This document shows, one piece after another, positions 1-11,222 of a stretch of DNA of 64,000 bases. Position 1 is the stretch's first letter. Every line of letters starts with the position of its first letter. The translations under genes were made by a program, and so were the position numbers. The notes beneath the pieces were generated by a model that was not told the DNA's origin, made no database searches, and worked only from the letters and a program-made list of their open reading frames with translations. This stretch comes from Nitrospirota bacterium (GTDB lineage Bacteria > Nitrospirota > Thermodesulfovibrionia > Thermodesulfovibrionales > Dissulfurispiraceae). The DNA is taken from positions 62,001-126,000 of the forward strand of contig JAJYVD010000003.1 of NCBI GenBank assembly GCA_021792185.1, given 5' to 3'.

Positions 1-2
1 GA

Positions 3-461
3 AGACTCGGCGCTTCTTTTGATTTTATCGTGTTTCCCGAACCTAAAAAGTCGGCGCTTTTAAACATCCTTGAAAGGCAGCGGCTTTCAAAGGGTGAAAT
101 ACAAATAGACAAGACCGGATACGAATCCGAAATGCTCTCCATAAGGGAATATATCCTGGGCGACCCTTTTAAATATATAAACTGGAAGGCCACGGCAAAA
201 ACAGGAGGTCTCAAGACAAAAGAGCTTTCGTCCCTCGCATATCAGCCGATCGTGATAGACTTTGAAAAGATAGACATAAAGAATATCGAAGAGAAAATCT
301 CTTGCATCACATACATGATCCTGCAGCTCTTAAGGAAAAATATACCGGTAGGGATCAAGATAGGCGGCAGGTTTTATAAGCCCGACATATCCAATGCCCA
401 TAAGATTTCCATTCTGAACGAACTTGCCTTATACGGTATTGAAAAATATGACTCCGAATAA
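3..461 (+). CDS. DUF58 domain protein, C-terminal part (5' end outside window)
   Basis: The frame is open to the window edge, so this is the last 152 codons of a longer gene; a GTG at 30 is an internal codon, not the start. The visible part contains the DUF58 hallmark around '[21 protein letters not shown]', where an Asp/Pro and the INWK segment are conserved. DUF58 proteins have a von Willebrand factor A-like fold and usually sit beside a MoxR AAA+ ATPase and a TgpA-type transglutaminase. The 3' end overlaps the next gene by 14 bases and that gene is of the TgpA type, so the usual moxR-DUF58-tgpA order is likely, with moxR off the left edge. Biochemical role unknown. Confidence 0.85.
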   Translation, partial: RLGASFDFIVFPEPKKSALLNILERQRLSKGEIQIDKTGYESEMLSIREYILGDPFKYINWKATAKTGGLKTKELSSLAYQPIVIDFEKIDIKNIEEKISCITYMILQLLRKNIPVGIKIGGRFYKPDISNAHKISILNELALYGIEKYDSE

Positions 462-2400
462 CATCCTCTCCATAAAAATAGAAACCGCCGTAAAGATAAC
501 GGCCGCGCTCATAGGGCTGATAGGATTCCTCTCGGTCGCAAAATATATAAACGTTATTTATTCTTCCCTGTTCATGCTGCTGTTCCCGTTCTCTCTATAT
601 CTCGAATACAAAAAAGGCGCCCATCCGCAGCGTTGGCTTTTGAACCTTGCGGCGCTGGCAGTAATAATATTCTCCTTTTTAAGGCTCGATTCCAAAGACC
701 TTGTGACCCCGACAGTGGAAGGGCTTTTGATGCTCATTTGCGTTAAATTCCTCGAAGAAAAAAAATTCCGCGACTACATGCAGATATACGCCATATCCCT
801 GTTTCTCCTTGCCGGTTCCGCCCTGCTTTCTATAGACATAGCGTTTTCGGTATATTTTATGAGTCTTGTATTCCTGCTGCCGGCAGCCATAGTTTTACTT
901 ACATACTATTCTCAGGAGCCGGACCTCGAGCTTGCAAAAGGCACGGTCGTCAAAATAGTCTCAAAATCCCTGCTCATACCTCTCATAGCCATGCCGCTGA
1001 CGCTGTTTTTTTTCATAACGCTGCCGAGAACAAGTCATCCCTTATTCGACTTTTTGAATAGGGGAGAAAAGGCAAAAACCGGCTTTACCGATAATGTGAA
1101 ACTCGGCGGGATATCGGGCATTCAGGAAGACGCCACAGCAATATTCAGGGCTCACATGGACAAAGTTGACGACAGGCTCCTATACTGGCGCGGCATTGTC
1201 CTGGATTACTTTGACGGGGCATCATGGACACAATCCGGAGAAGGCTCTTCAGGGGAGTATCAATTAGGCATAACAGGCAGGAAAATAACGCAGACCTTAT
1301 ATCTCGAACCATATGAAAATATTTATATCTTTGCTCTGGACAAGCCTTATTCCATCGCGCTAAAGGATTTAAAAAAACACGGAGATCTCACCTTCACAAC
1401 GCCAAAAACAATCGACAGGAGAATACGGTACGAAGCGGTATCCGTTATGTCAGACGCGATAACAGAAGAAAATATAAATAAAGAAAATTACTTGCAACTG
1501 CCTGAAAACATATCTCCGGAGATAGTGAAGCTATCAAAAGAAACGGCATCCAAAGCCGAATCCGAGACTCAAATACCGATTGCTATTTTGAATTTCTTAA
1601 GCAGAGGAAATTACAAATATTCCCTCCAAAACCTCCCGATAACAAAAACTCCCCTCGAAGACTTCCTATTCAAACATAAATACGGCAACTGCGAATATTT
1701 CGCTTCCGCAATGGCAGTTATGCTAAGGGCTGCAGGAATACCGGCGCGGCTTGTAGGCGGTTACAGGGGCGGATACTACAACGATATGGGGAAATATTAT
1801 CTTGTGCCTCAGAAGAACGCTCATGTATGGGTAGAGGCATATGTAAACAACAACTGGATAAGGCTCGACCCTACGCCGGCGCCTATTGAAGGATTCGTGT
1901 CTCAGCGGGAACTGGGTATGCTTTTTAAAATAAGGCTTACCATAGACTTAATAAATTATTACTGGAACATCGCGGTTATCAACTATGACTTCGAAAAGCA
2001 GATATCTCTTTTCAATAAGATACGGATGGGGATTAAAAAACCCGCTCTAAATCTGTCCGTAGACAGGGAAATGCTCGTCAGGTATTTCATCGGGCTGGTT
2101 GCCGCGGCCATAACCATATTCGCCGGATATGCCTTTTTGTCAGGCAGAAGATATCCTGAAGCAAGGCTTATAAAAATGTTTCAGGGAAGAATGGAAAGCT
2201 GCGGGTACAGGAGGGAAGAATCTCAGGGCCTCGAGGAATTTGCGGAATCAGTTAAAGACGAAAAGCTCAAAGAGGCGGCATTGAAATTTGTTAAGGAATT
2301 CGAGAGAATTTATTATAGGGACAGGAAGTTCACAAAAGAAGAAATAAAGAGGTTGAAGGCTGCTATCAAGGGGCTGAAATCCGGTACCAAAAATGCATAA
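448..2400 (+). CDS. Membrane transglutaminase-like protein (TgpA/DUF3488 family)
   Basis: Polytopic inner-membrane protein of about 650 residues. The first 200 residues hold several hydrophobic segments (DUF3488-type). A periplasmic transglutaminase-like core follows with the expected Cys (in GNCEYFA, near residue 414), His (NAHVWVEAY, near 459) and Asp (RLDPTPA, near 473). A last membrane helix lies near 546-565, followed by a charged cytoplasmic tail. The upstream TTG at 424 is possible, but the ATG at 448 gives a length typical of the family and a 14-base overlap with the DUF58 gene, implying translational coupling. TgpA of Pseudomonas is important for viability; the substrate here cannot be told from sequence. 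Confidence 0.85.
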   Translation: MTPNNILSIKIETAVKITAALIGLIGFLSVAKYINVIYSSLFMLLFPFSLYLEYKKGAHPQRWLLNLAALAVIIFSFLRLDSKDLVTPTVEGLLMLICVKFLEEKKFRDYMQIYAISLFLLAGSALLSIDIAFSVYFMSLVFLLPAAIVLLTYYSQEPDLELAKGTVVKIVSKSLLIPLIAMPLTLFFFITLPRTSHPLFDFLNRGEKAKTGFTDNVKLGGISGIQEDATAIFRAHMDKVDDRLLYWRGIVLDYFDGASWTQSGEGSSGEYQLGITGRKITQTLYLEPYENIYIFALDKPYSIALKDLKKHGDLTFTTPKTIDRRIRYEAVSVMSDAITEENINKENYLQLPENISPEIVKLSKETASKAESETQIPIAILNFLSRGNYKYSLQNLPITKTPLEDFLFKHKYGNCEYFASAMAVMLRAAGIPARLVGGYRGGYYNDMGKYYLVPQKNAHVWVEAYVNNNWIRLDPTPAPIEGFVSQRELGMLFKIRLTIDLINYYWNIAVINYDFEKQISLFNKIRMGIKKPALNLSVDREMLVRYFIGLVAAAITIFAGYAFLSGRRYPEARLIKMFQGRMESCGYRREESQGLEEFAESVKDEKLKEAALKFVKEFERIYYRDRKFTKEEIKRLKAAIKGLKSGTKNA

Positions 2401-2451
2401 TGTGTTAAAATATAACGCTTTTAATTACTGATTAAGCGAGGTATAGTCTTT

Positions 2452-4866
2452 ATGACAATTCATAATTTATCCGTAAGCATAGAAGAAGAGATGAAGGTTA
2501 GCTACCTTGATTACGCCATGAGCGTAATCATAGGCAGGGCGTTGCCGGAGGTAAGGGACGGGCTTAAGCCTGTCCAGAGAAGGATACTCTACGCCATGTT
2601 CAGGGAAGGACTTCTTCCCGGGAAAAAGTATTCTAAAAGCGCCGGTGTTGTAGGCGAAGTATTAAAGAAATATCATCCGCACGGCGATTCGGCCGTTTAT
2701 GACGCTATGGTGCGTTTGGCGCAGGATTTCAACATGCGCTATCAACTTGTTGACGGTCAGGGAAACTACGGCTCGATAGACGGAGATCCGGCTGCCGCAT
2801 ACAGGTACACAGAGGCACGGCTCGCCAAGATAGCCGAAGAACTGCTGGCGGATATAGACAAAGAGACCGTTGACTTCACGCCAAATTTCGACGAGACCAC
2901 AGAAGAGCCCCTTGTGCTGCCCACAAAGGTTCCTAATCTTCTCATCAACGGTTCTTCGGGCATTGCGGTCGGAATGGCTACTAACATCCCCCCCCATAAT
3001 TTAAGAGAGGTCATTGACGGATTGATTATGCTCCTCGATAATCCGAAGGTTACAATTGCGGATTTAATGGCCGCCGTTAAAGGCCCTGATTTCCCCACCG
3101 GCGCTACTATCTACGGAACAAAGGGAATAGTAGACGCGTACACCAACGGCAGGGGCCTGATCAAGGTAAGGGCAAAGGCAAGGATAGAGAGAGAGGCAAA
3201 GGGCGGGGACAGCATAATAGTCTCCGAGCTTCCATATCAGGTCAATAAGGCCAGGCTCATAGAAAAGATAGCGGAACTTGTCAGGGAAAAGCGTATCGAA
3301 GGCATATCCGATATAAGGGACGAGTCCGACAGGGACGGGATAAGGATAGTCCTCGAACTCAAGCGCAACGAGGTTCCTCAGGTAATCCTGAACAATCTCT
3401 ACAAGCATACGCAGATGGAATCCACCTTCGGCATCATCATGCTCTCTCTCGTCGGAGGACAACCTCATATCCTCAATCTCAAAAGGATGCTCGATTATTT
3501 CCTTCAGCACAGGAGAGACGTCATACTGCGCAGGACGAAATTCGAGTTAAGAAAGGCGGAAGAAAAAGCCCATATACTCGAAGGGCTGAAAATAGCCCTC
3601 GACCATCTCGATGAGATCATAAGCCTCATCAGAAAATCGAAGAGCCCGGAAGAGGCTAAGAACGGGTTGATGACAAACTATCCTTTAACCGAGATACAGG
3701 CGCAGGCCATACTCGACATGAAACTCCAGAGACTCACCGGCCTCGAAAGGGACAAGATAATAAACGACTACAAAGAGACCCTGAAAGAGATAGAGAGGTT
3801 GAAGGCGATCCTCGCAAGCGAGGCTCTCGTATCCAAGATAATAAAAGAAGAGCTTACGGAGATAAAAAACAAATACGGAGACGAGCGGAAGACAGAGATA
3901 TTGGCCGAAACAGCCGAACTGACAATCGAAGACCTCATAACAGAGGAGGAGATGGTCATTACTTTTTCCCACAACGGCTATATCAAAAGGAATCCGCTTT
4001 CTATTTACAGAAGCCAGCGCAGGGGCGGGAAGGGGCTTATCGGCATGGAGACGAGGGAAGAGGATTATGTCGAGCAGCTCTTTATCGGTTCCACCCACGA
4101 CTACATGCTCTTTTTCAGCAACATGGGAAGGCTATACTGGCAGAAGATATACCAGATACCGGAAGCGGGCAGGACCGCAAAAGGAAAGGCCCTTATCAAT
4201 CTCCTGCCGCTTGCCGAGGGAGAGAGAATTACCACCGCCCTTAATGTTAAGGACTTCAAGGAAGGATTCCTCGTGATGTTTACAAAAAAAGGCATCGTTA
4301 AAAAGACCGCCCTCGAAGAATACAGCAACCCGAGGAGCAAGGGAATTATAGCGGTAACCCTCGACGAAGGGGACGAATTGATTGCAGTAAAAAAGACGAC
4401 CGGCAGCAATGACCTTATAATAGGAACGCGGAACGGCCTGTCCATAAGATTTAAAGAGAATGGGGTCAGGTCCGTAGGGAGAACCGGAAGAGGAGTTATC
4501 GGCATAAGGCTCGAAGACGGAGACGACGTTGTCTCTGCCGATGTTGTCGAGGAAAGGACGAGCCTTCTTACGATAACCGAAAAGGGCCTCGGCAAAAGGA
4601 CAAAGACCGATGAATACAGCGTTCAGGGCAGGGGCGGCAAAGGAGTGATCTCGATCAAGGTCATCGAAAGGGGCGGAAAGGCTGTAGGCCTGCTCCAGGT
4701 GAGGGACGAGGACGAAATAGTATTGATAACCAATTCAGGGAAGCTGATACGGACAAAGGCCGGCAACATTTCGTTACTGGGCAGGAATACGCAGGGAGTC
4801 AAGCTCATGGATCTCGAGGCTGACGACAGGATCGTAAGCATAGGAAGGGTTGTGGAGGAAGAGTGA
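2452..4866 (+). CDS. gyrA: DNA gyrase subunit A
   Basis: Breakage-reunion subunit of the ATP-dependent topoisomerase that introduces negative supercoils. At 804 residues it is normal for the family. The catalytic tyrosine is Tyr119 in [10 protein letters not shown]. The quinolone-resistance region reads [10 protein letters not shown] with Ser80 and Asp84, the positions equivalent to E. coli Ser83 and Asp87, so it looks quinolone-sensitive at these sites. The GyrA box QRRGGKG near residue 522 separates it from ParC, and a related GRGGKG blade motif occurs again further on. The ATG has a GCGAGG ribosome site 12 bases upstream. gyrB is not adjacent. Confidence 0.98.
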   Translation: MTIHNLSVSIEEEMKVSYLDYAMSVIIGRALPEVRDGLKPVQRRILYAMFREGLLPGKKYSKSAGVVGEVLKKYHPHGDSAVYDAMVRLAQDFNMRYQLVDGQGNYGSIDGDPAAAYRYTEARLAKIAEELLADIDKETVDFTPNFDETTEEPLVLPTKVPNLLINGSSGIAVGMATNIPPHNLREVIDGLIMLLDNPKVTIADLMAAVKGPDFPTGATIYGTKGIVDAYTNGRGLIKVRAKARIEREAKGGDSIIVSELPYQVNKARLIEKIAELVREKRIEGISDIRDESDRDGIRIVLELKRNEVPQVILNNLYKHTQMESTFGIIMLSLVGGQPHILNLKRMLDYFLQHRRDVILRRTKFELRKAEEKAHILEGLKIALDHLDEIISLIRKSKSPEEAKNGLMTNYPLTEIQAQAILDMKLQRLTGLERDKIINDYKETLKEIERLKAILASEALVSKIIKEELTEIKNKYGDERKTEILAETAELTIEDLITEEEMVITFSHNGYIKRNPLSIYRSQRRGGKGLIGMETREEDYVEQLFIGSTHDYMLFFSNMGRLYWQKIYQIPEAGRTAKGKALINLLPLAEGERITTALNVKDFKEGFLVMFTKKGIVKKTALEEYSNPRSKGIIAVTLDEGDELIAVKKTTGSNDLIIGTRNGLSIRFKENGVRSVGRTGRGVIGIRLEDGDDVVSADVVEERTSLLTITEKGLGKRTKTDEYSVQGRGGKGVISIKVIERGGKAVGLLQVRDEDEIVLITNSGKLIRTKAGNISLLGRNTQGVKLMDLEADDRIVSIGRVVEEE

Positions 4867-4901
4867 GGTAATTTAAGCCTATCCGCATGAAAATGAAATA
4901 A

Positions 4902-5222
4902 ATGAAAACACTGCAACAAAAAGAGATTATTAAATTACTAAAAAAGGAAATGCCTTTTTTAGCAATGGCGTATGGCGTTAAAAAAATAGCTGTTTTTGGC
5001 TCTTATGCAAAGGGCGAACAGAAAAAAAAGAGCGACATCGATATACTCGTTGACCTTAAAAAACCTTTAGGGCTTGGCTTCGTGGAACTCGCCGACAAGC
5101 TTGAACAATTGTTAGGCATAAAGACGGATGTCGTAACATTTGATTGTTTTAAGGGGGGATTTCGCAACCCCAGATACAAACACATTGCCGAAGATATCAA
5201 AAAGAATTTGATCCTCATATAA
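4902..5222 (+). CDS. MNT-family minimal nucleotidyltransferase, without an adjacent HEPN partner
   Basis: Protein of 106 residues with the nucleotidyltransferase signature GSX10DXD: Gly33-Ser34 and Asp45/Asp47 in SDIDILVDL. Such proteins usually act as antitoxins that AMPylate a HEPN toxin (MntA/HepT, type VII toxin-antitoxin) and are encoded next to it. Here no HEPN/DUF86 gene follows; downstream are a methylase-like fragment and the hsdMSR operon. It may be an orphan whose partner was lost, or it may act on a HepT elsewhere, for example the pair at 33859-34699. It lies 35 bases after gyrA on the same strand and could be co-transcribed with it. Confidence 0.75.
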   Translation: MKTLQQKEIIKLLKKEMPFLAMAYGVKKIAVFGSYAKGEQKKKSDIDILVDLKKPLGLGFVELADKLEQLLGIKTDVVTFDCFKGGFRNPRYKHIAEDIKKNLILI

Positions 5223-5235
5223 AACAGGGGGCGGC

Positions 5236-5391
5236 ATGGAGAAAGGGAGAAAGGCTAACGGTTCTGTTAATAACGATATTGAAGTCTATCGGCATGAAAC
5301 GGACAAATGCAAAAATACTGTGCCTGTCGGGCTGGCCTTATTAAACAATACCTCGGAGCCGAAAACCAAAAAACTGCTGGTAAGACTTTAA
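5236..5391 (+). pseudogene. Short ORF resembling the N-terminal region of a type III-like adenine methylase (fossil)
   Basis: An ATG-initiated frame of 51 codons too short for most gene finders. Its middle, EVYRHETDKCKNTVPVGLA, resembles from memory the segment near the N-terminus of adenine-specific site-specific methyltransferases of the type III/mod kind, which carry a 'Y-H-x-D-K-x-K-N-x-P-VGL' stretch. The frame stops shortly after that, with no catalytic motif. It lies directly between the orphan MNT gene and hsdM, ending 3 bases before the hsdM start. I read it as the remnant of a methylase gene replaced by the type I system; it could also be a genuine small protein. Confidence 0.4.
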
Positions 5392-5394
5392 ACC

Positions 5395-6870
5395 ATGACT
5401 AAAAAACAGCTTGAAGATTATCTCTGGGGAGCGGCCAACATTCTGAGAGGAATGATTGATGCTGCCGACTTTAAGCAATACATTTTTCCGCTATTGTTTT
5501 TCAAACGCATCTCTGATGTTTGGGAAGAAGAATATCAACAGGCATTGGAAGAAAGCGGCGGTGATTTGAACTATGCTGAGTTTAGCGAGCAGCATCGTTT
5601 TCAAATTCCGAAAGGATGCCGTTGGAAAGATGTCAGAAAAAAACCAGTTGATGTAGGTAAGGCGCTGCAAAATGCCTTGCGAAAAATTGAGAACGCCAAT
5701 TTCGATTTGTTCCATGACATATTTGGTGATGCACAATGGACAAACAAGAAACGGTTAAGTGATGAAAAACTGCTTGACCTGATTGAGCATTTTTCGCAGA
5801 TGAATTTGAGTGTGAAGAATGTCCCTCACGATATTATGGGTGAGGGTTACGAATACCTCATTAAAAAATTTGCTGACGACAGTGGACACACCGCTGCCGA
5901 GTTTTACACCAACCGCACCGTGGTAAAACTGATGACCATGATTACCGACCCACAGCCGGGCGAGAGCGTGTATGACCCTACATGCGGAAGCGGAGGAATT
6001 TTATTGAACAGCGCTTTGCACCTGAAAGAACAAAAGAAAGAATACAGAACTCTGAAACTTTACGGACAGGAACTGAATCTCATCACCTCTGCCATTGCAC
6101 GCATGAATATGTTCATGCATAACGTGGATGTATTTGAGATTTGGCAAGGTGACACCTTGGACAACCCGCAGCTTCTGGAAGATGATGAATTGCGGAAATT
6201 CGATGTGATAATGGCAAACCCGCCCTACAGCGTGAAGCGGTGGAATCAGAGCAAATTTATGAACGACCCCTTTGGCAGAAATATTTGGGGAACACCGCCT
6301 CAAGGCTGCGCAGACTACGCTTTTCAGCAGCACATCATTAAGAGTTTAAAACCGGATACCGGAAGATGTGTGGTGCTGTGGCCGCACGGTGTTTTATTTC
6401 GTGATGCTGAAAGCGACATACGAAAGAAAATGATTGAGGAAGATAAAGTTGATGCTGTAATCGGTTTAGGCAAAAACCTTTTCTACAATAGCAGCATGGA
6501 AAGCTGTTTGCTCGTCTGCCGCATGAGAAAACCGAAAGACAGAAAAGGGAAAATCATTTTTATTAATGCGGTGAATGAAATAAAATTAGAAAGAGCTTTT
6601 GCTTGGCTTGAACAAAGTAACATCAAGCGAATTATTTCATCCTATCGTTCATTCAAAGAAGAAGATGGATTTTCAAAAGTTGTAACGATAAAAGAGGTTC
6701 TTGAGAATGCTGGTAATCTTAGCATCCCTCTTTATGTCAAAATTACAAATGAATCTCAGCAGGAATCAATGAAAGTAATATTAAAAGAACTCAAAAAATC
6801 TCATCAATCTATAAATGATTCTATGGAAAAATTATTCAACAAACTCCGAGAAGTAGGAATTGAAAAATGA
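5395..6870 (+). CDS. hsdM: Type I restriction-modification methyltransferase subunit M
   Basis: N6-adenine methyltransferase subunit of a type I R-M complex (M2S modifies, R2M2S restricts). The N-terminal HsdM helical domain covers about residues 1-140. AdoMet-binding motif I is DPTCGSGG near residue 192 and catalytic motif IV is NPPY near residue 275. Length 491 is normal. It heads a tightly packed hsdM-hsdS-hsdR operon with ATGA overlaps. Base composition and codon use are clearly more AT-rich than gyrA, consistent with horizontal acquisition of the block. Confidence 0.95.
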   Translation: MTKKQLEDYLWGAANILRGMIDAADFKQYIFPLLFFKRISDVWEEEYQQALEESGGDLNYAEFSEQHRFQIPKGCRWKDVRKKPVDVGKALQNALRKIENANFDLFHDIFGDAQWTNKKRLSDEKLLDLIEHFSQMNLSVKNVPHDIMGEGYEYLIKKFADDSGHTAAEFYTNRTVVKLMTMITDPQPGESVYDPTCGSGGILLNSALHLKEQKKEYRTLKLYGQELNLITSAIARMNMFMHNVDVFEIWQGDTLDNPQLLEDDELRKFDVIMANPPYSVKRWNQSKFMNDPFGRNIWGTPPQGCADYAFQQHIIKSLKPDTGRCVVLWPHGVLFRDAESDIRKKMIEEDKVDAVIGLGKNLFYNSSMESCLLVCRMRKPKDRKGKIIFINAVNEIKLERAFAWLEQSNIKRIISSYRSFKEEDGFSKVVTIKEVLENAGNLSIPLYVKITNESQQESMKVILKELKKSHQSINDSMEKLFNKLREVGIEK

Positions 6871-8078
6871 ATAACACAGTTGCAGTAAATATAAACCTAA
6901 TGAAGAAAAAATCTTCATGGCATACTGTGAGGATAAGCGATGTTTGTGAGATTGACCCTTCAAAAAGGGAATTAAACGGAATTGATAAAAGTATGGAGGT
7001 TTCGTTTGCAATGATGGCAGATTTGCCAGAGCACAAGCGATATTTTTCTCCCATCGAGATAAAGAAAATAAGTGAAGTAACAAAAGGCGGTTACAGCTAT
7101 TTCAGAGAGAATGATGTGCTGCTTGCTAAGATGACACCATGCTTTGAAAACGGTAAAAGCGGAATTGCATTAAATCTTAAAAATGGAATTGGCTTTGGTT
7201 CAACCGAATTTTATGTTTTAAGAAGCAACGGAAAAGTTGTTGCTGATTGGATTTACTTTATTATTTCAAGTGAAAAGTTTTTAGAAGAAGGGAAACATAG
7301 TTTGATCGGAACAACAGGAAGAAGGAGATTGATAAAGCATTATGTTGAATCTTTTAAAATTCCTCTTCCCCCTCTTGAAGAACAAAACTGCATTGTCTCA
7401 CTTTTTCAAACCATAGAAACCGCTATTGAACAAACCGAGCAGCAGGAGAAGAATTTAAGAGCGTTGCAAAAATCATTGAGCAACGGATTAGTGAGTGAAG
7501 AACCTGTGTTTGGAAATTTGCTGAACAGGAAAAATTGCACACCAACAAATTTTGGTGGAGTTGCTGATTGCATTGAGCAACACGATAAACAGAAAAAAGA
7601 TGTAAACCGCTTTATCGGTTTAGAAAATATTGAACCGGAGAATTTGAAGATTACGACATGGGGAAATATTGCTGATGGAACAACCTTTACAAAAAGATTT
7701 TCAAAAGGCGATGTGTTGTTCGGCAAACGCAGGGCATACTTAAAGAAAGTTGCCGTTGCAGATTTTGATGGAATTTGTTCAGGAGATATTTTAGTGTTGA
7801 GAGCAAATGAAAAAAAGATATTGCCGGAGTTGTTGCCATTTTATGTTTCCGTCGATGCATTCATTCAACATGCAGTCAGCACATCGGCAGGTTCACTTTC
7901 ACCAAGAACGAAGTGGAGAGATTTGTCATCATTTGAAATTTCAATTCCTGATTTGAAAACACAGGAAAAAATTGTAGAAGTGTTTCAGCATATTCAAACA
8001 ATATTGGAACAAATCAAAACTCAAAAACAAACTTTAAAAAATCTGAAACAGAAACTACTGAATGAGATTTTAGGATGA
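6867..8078 (+). CDS. hsdS: Type I restriction-modification specificity subunit S
   Basis: Specificity subunit that reads the bipartite DNA target. It has two target-recognition domains (about residues 15-170 and 215-355), each followed by a conserved helical region (IPLPPLEEQNCIVSLF and ISIPDLKTQEKIVEVF with long coiled-coil helices), the classic duplicated HsdS layout. At 403 residues it is intact. ATG overlaps the hsdM stop (ATGA). The target cannot be derived from sequence alone. The first TRD has no obvious relation to the second, so an asymmetric bipartite site is expected. Confidence 0.93.
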   Translation: MNNTVAVNINLMKKKSSWHTVRISDVCEIDPSKRELNGIDKSMEVSFAMMADLPEHKRYFSPIEIKKISEVTKGGYSYFRENDVLLAKMTPCFENGKSGIALNLKNGIGFGSTEFYVLRSNGKVVADWIYFIISSEKFLEEGKHSLIGTTGRRRLIKHYVESFKIPLPPLEEQNCIVSLFQTIETAIEQTEQQEKNLRALQKSLSNGLVSEEPVFGNLLNRKNCTPTNFGGVADCIEQHDKQKKDVNRFIGLENIEPENLKITTWGNIADGTTFTKRFSKGDVLFGKRRAYLKKVAVADFDGICSGDILVLRANEKKILPELLPFYVSVDAFIQHAVSTSAGSLSPRTKWRDLSSFEISIPDLKTQEKIVEVFQHIQTILEQIKTQKQTLKNLKQKLLNEILG

Positions 8079-11053
8079 CCTTCAACGAACTCAACAGCGT
8101 GGAGCATTTCATCATTCACCGCCTCACAGGCGTGAACCTGAATAATGTTCGTGACGGAATGGTGGCGGAAGAGGCTGTTGAATATGGTGATGGCGTGAAA
8201 TGGAAATATGTGCAGGGTGAATTATTACAGCGTGAAATTACCGATGTGTTCCTGGAAAATGAATTGAAAGAAGCCTTATGCAGATTGAACCCTGAAATAG
8301 CTGCACAGCCGGAAAGAGCCGATGAGGTAATTCATAAACTTCGCGCAATACTCATAACAGTTGGAAATGTCGGCTTGGTTCGCGCCAACGAAGAATTTGC
8401 AAAATGGCTGAGAAGTGAACATTCCTTGCCTTTCGGTAAAAATGAAAATCACGTCCCTATTCGTTTGATTGATTTTGAAGTGTTAGAGAACAACACTTAC
8501 ATCCTTACCAATCAGTTTAAAATGAGGGCAAGAGAAACAAAAATTCCCGACACTGTTTTTTTCGTCAATGGAATTCCGCTTGTAATTGGCGAGGCAAAAA
8601 CCCCAGTGAGACCGGCAGTGAGCTGGTTGGATGGCGCTCACGATATTCATGTAATTTATGAAAATTCAGTTCCGCAATTGTTTGTGCCGAATGTTTTTTC
8701 TTTTTCAACCGAAGGCAAAGAAGTTTTCATCGGTGGTGTGAGAACTCCATTGGAATCCTGGGCTCCGTGGAGATTGGAAGATGAGAAAAACGACTTGGAA
8801 CATTTTGCAGGACTAACAGATGTCTCCAAACAACTAACACATTTATTCAAGCCGTCTACACTGCTTGACATATTACAGTATTACACGGTGTATGCAACCA
8901 ACAATCAGCGAAAGAAAATAAAAATTGTTTGCCGTTATCAGCAATACGAAGGCGCAAACGCCATTGTGCAGCGTGTAAAGGAAGGAAAAGTTAAGAAAGG
9001 TTTGATATGGCATTTTCAGGGTTCTGGCAAATCATTGCTCATGCTGTTTGCAGCGCAGAAACTTCGCAAGCAAGAGGAGTTGGGAAATCCGACGGTGCTC
9101 ATTGTAGTTGACAGAATTGATCTGGACACACAAATCACAGCAATCTTCAACACAGCAGAAGTTCCGAACATGGTTACGACTGAAAACATTAAAGAACTTC
9201 ACGACTTATTAGAGAAAGATTCGCGGAAAATTATCATTACGATGATCCACAAATTCAAAGAAGCCTATCCCGACTTAAACAAGCGGGATAATATTATTGT
9301 GATGGTGGATGAAGCACATCGGACACAGGAAGGCGATTTGGGGAGAAAAATGAGAGCAGCATTGCCCAATGCCTTTCTTTTCGGTTTGACTGGAACACCA
9401 ATAAACAAAACAGATAAAAATACTTTCTGGGCTTTTGGCGCGGAGCAGGACACGGCAGGATACATGAGTCGTTATACATTTCAGGAAAGCATTCGTGATA
9501 ATGCAACTTTGCCTTTACACTTTGAGCCGCGATTGCCGAACTATCACATTCGCAAGGAAGATCTGGATATTGCTTTCAAAGAGCTGACAAGCGATTTGAG
9601 CGAAGAAGACAGAAACACGTTAAGCCAAAAGGCAACCAACATGAATGTGTTTTTGAAATCACCGGAACGGGTGAGGGCAATAGTGAAAGACATCGTCGAC
9701 CATTTCAGAGCGCATGTTGAACCGGAAGGATTGAAGGCCATGATTGTCACGCCTGACCGCTTTGCCTGCATACAATACAAAGAGGAATTGGACAAACTGA
9801 TGCCGGAGGATGCAAGCGAAGTTGTTATCAGCACATCAGCGGGTGACGATCTTGAATTCAAGCAGCGTTGGGGAATGGATAAAGATACACAGGAAAAAGT
9901 TATGGAGAGATTTAATAACCCTGATTCTCCTTTGAAATTTTTAATTGTAACGGCAAAACTTCTGACTGGTTTTGATTCACCGATTTTGCAAACCATGTAT
10001 CTGGACAAATCACTTAAAGACCATACATTGTTACAGGCTATTTGCAGAACGAACCGCTTGTTCCCAAATAAGATTTTTGGAAGAATAGTTGACTATTTCG
10101 GTGTCTTTGATGATACGGCAAAGGCATTGGCTTTTGATGAGGAAACGATAAAGCAAGTCATCACTAACTTGCAGGAGTTAAAAGATAAATTACCGGCAGT
10201 TATTGCAAAATGTTTAGCGCACTTTTCAAACATTGACAGAAGCATTTCAGGATTTGAAGGATTACAGGCGGCACAGGATTGCATCAGCACGAATGAAAAG
10301 CGTGACGCTTTCGCAAAAGATTTCAGCAGCTTGTCAAAACTTTGGGAAGCGCTTTCACCGGACCCTCTTTTAAATCAATATCAAAAGGATTACAAATGGC
10401 TCTCACAGGTTTACACCTCGGTGAAACCCACATCAGGCGATAACGGAAAACTATTGTGGCATGCCCTGGGAGCACAAACCACAAAACTCATTCATGACCA
10501 CATTGTAGTTTCAGGAATTTCAACTGACATGGAAGAAATGGTGCTGAATGCAGAAGTGATTGATGATTTGATGAACAAGAAAGACCCAAAGCAGGCGCAG
10601 AAGGTTTTGAAAATATTGATTGCGCGACTGGACAAGCACAAAGGAATGTTGGTGTTCAAAGAACTCAGTGAACGGCTTGAAGCCGTCAGAGACAAAGCCG
10701 AAAAAGGATTGATAAACTCCATTGAGTTCATAAAAGAACTCTGCCAGATTGCAAAAGAAACTCTGCAAGCCGAGAAACAATACGAAACCACAGAGCAACG
10801 GACAACTGCTAAAGCGGCGTTGACCGAACTTTTCCTTGAAATGAAAACGGACAAGACGCCCGCAATCGTTGAACGAATCGTAAATGACATTGATGAAATT
10901 GTGAGAATTGTTCGCTTTGACGGCTGGCAAAATTCTTCTGTCGGTGAAAGAGAAGTAAAAAAAGAATTGCGGAAAATTCTCTGGACAAAATACATCATTA
11001 AAGATGAGGAGCTTTTCAATAAGGCATATGAATACATTAAAGAGTATTATTAG
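8075..11053 (+). CDS. hsdR: Type I restriction enzyme subunit R (endonuclease/translocase)
   Basis: Motor and nuclease subunit of the type I complex, 992 residues. A PD-(D/E)xK nuclease appears near residue 155-175 (IPDTVFF...IGEAKTP, catalytic E-x-K). The SF2 translocase follows with Walker A FQGSGKS near 314, the DEAH box VDEAHR near 411, the LFGLTGTP motif III and LLTGFDSP in the second RecA lobe. The C-terminal 250 residues are helical and probably bind HsdM. It starts in an ATGA overlap with hsdS. With M and S intact the system looks functional. Like its partners it is AT-richer than the flanking housekeeping genes. Confidence 0.95.
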   Translation: MTFNELNSVEHFIIHRLTGVNLNNVRDGMVAEEAVEYGDGVKWKYVQGELLQREITDVFLENELKEALCRLNPEIAAQPERADEVIHKLRAILITVGNVGLVRANEEFAKWLRSEHSLPFGKNENHVPIRLIDFEVLENNTYILTNQFKMRARETKIPDTVFFVNGIPLVIGEAKTPVRPAVSWLDGAHDIHVIYENSVPQLFVPNVFSFSTEGKEVFIGGVRTPLESWAPWRLEDEKNDLEHFAGLTDVSKQLTHLFKPSTLLDILQYYTVYATNNQRKKIKIVCRYQQYEGANAIVQRVKEGKVKKGLIWHFQGSGKSLLMLFAAQKLRKQEELGNPTVLIVVDRIDLDTQITAIFNTAEVPNMVTTENIKELHDLLEKDSRKIIITMIHKFKEAYPDLNKRDNIIVMVDEAHRTQEGDLGRKMRAALPNAFLFGLTGTPINKTDKNTFWAFGAEQDTAGYMSRYTFQESIRDNATLPLHFEPRLPNYHIRKEDLDIAFKELTSDLSEEDRNTLSQKATNMNVFLKSPERVRAIVKDIVDHFRAHVEPEGLKAMIVTPDRFACIQYKEELDKLMPEDASEVVISTSAGDDLEFKQRWGMDKDTQEKVMERFNNPDSPLKFLIVTAKLLTGFDSPILQTMYLDKSLKDHTLLQAICRTNRLFPNKIFGRIVDYFGVFDDTAKALAFDEETIKQVITNLQELKDKLPAVIAKCLAHFSNIDRSISGFEGLQAAQDCISTNEKRDAFAKDFSSLSKLWEALSPDPLLNQYQKDYKWLSQVYTSVKPTSGDNGKLLWHALGAQTTKLIHDHIVVSGISTDMEEMVLNAEVIDDLMNKKDPKQAQKVLKILIARLDKHKGMLVFKELSERLEAVRDKAEKGLINSIEFIKELCQIAKETLQAEKQYETTEQRTTAKAALTELFLEMKTDKTPAIVERIVNDIDEIVRIVRFDGWQNSSVGEREVKKELRKILWTKYIIKDEELFNKAYEYIKEYY

Positions 11054-11222
11054 TATCACGGCATCATACTCACGCCCCGCCTATTGAGTCAACGATTACA
11101 GGACGGGGGCAGGAGAAAGAAGGCAGAGAGGCTTTTGAAAAGAGAGAAAGGAAATATGGTTTTAAAATCGCTTGAATTGCAAAATGTGGAGTTCAAATAC
11201 AATCTACAAAATGCTTCACACT

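Noticed and set aside
2662-4919. Several long minus-strand frames opposite gyrA
   Set aside because: They mirror the gyrA codon pattern, lack ribosome sites and resemble no family.
9544-11059. Long minus-strand frames opposite hsdR
   Set aside because: Ser/Phe-rich antisense shadows of an intact, motif-complete hsdR gene.
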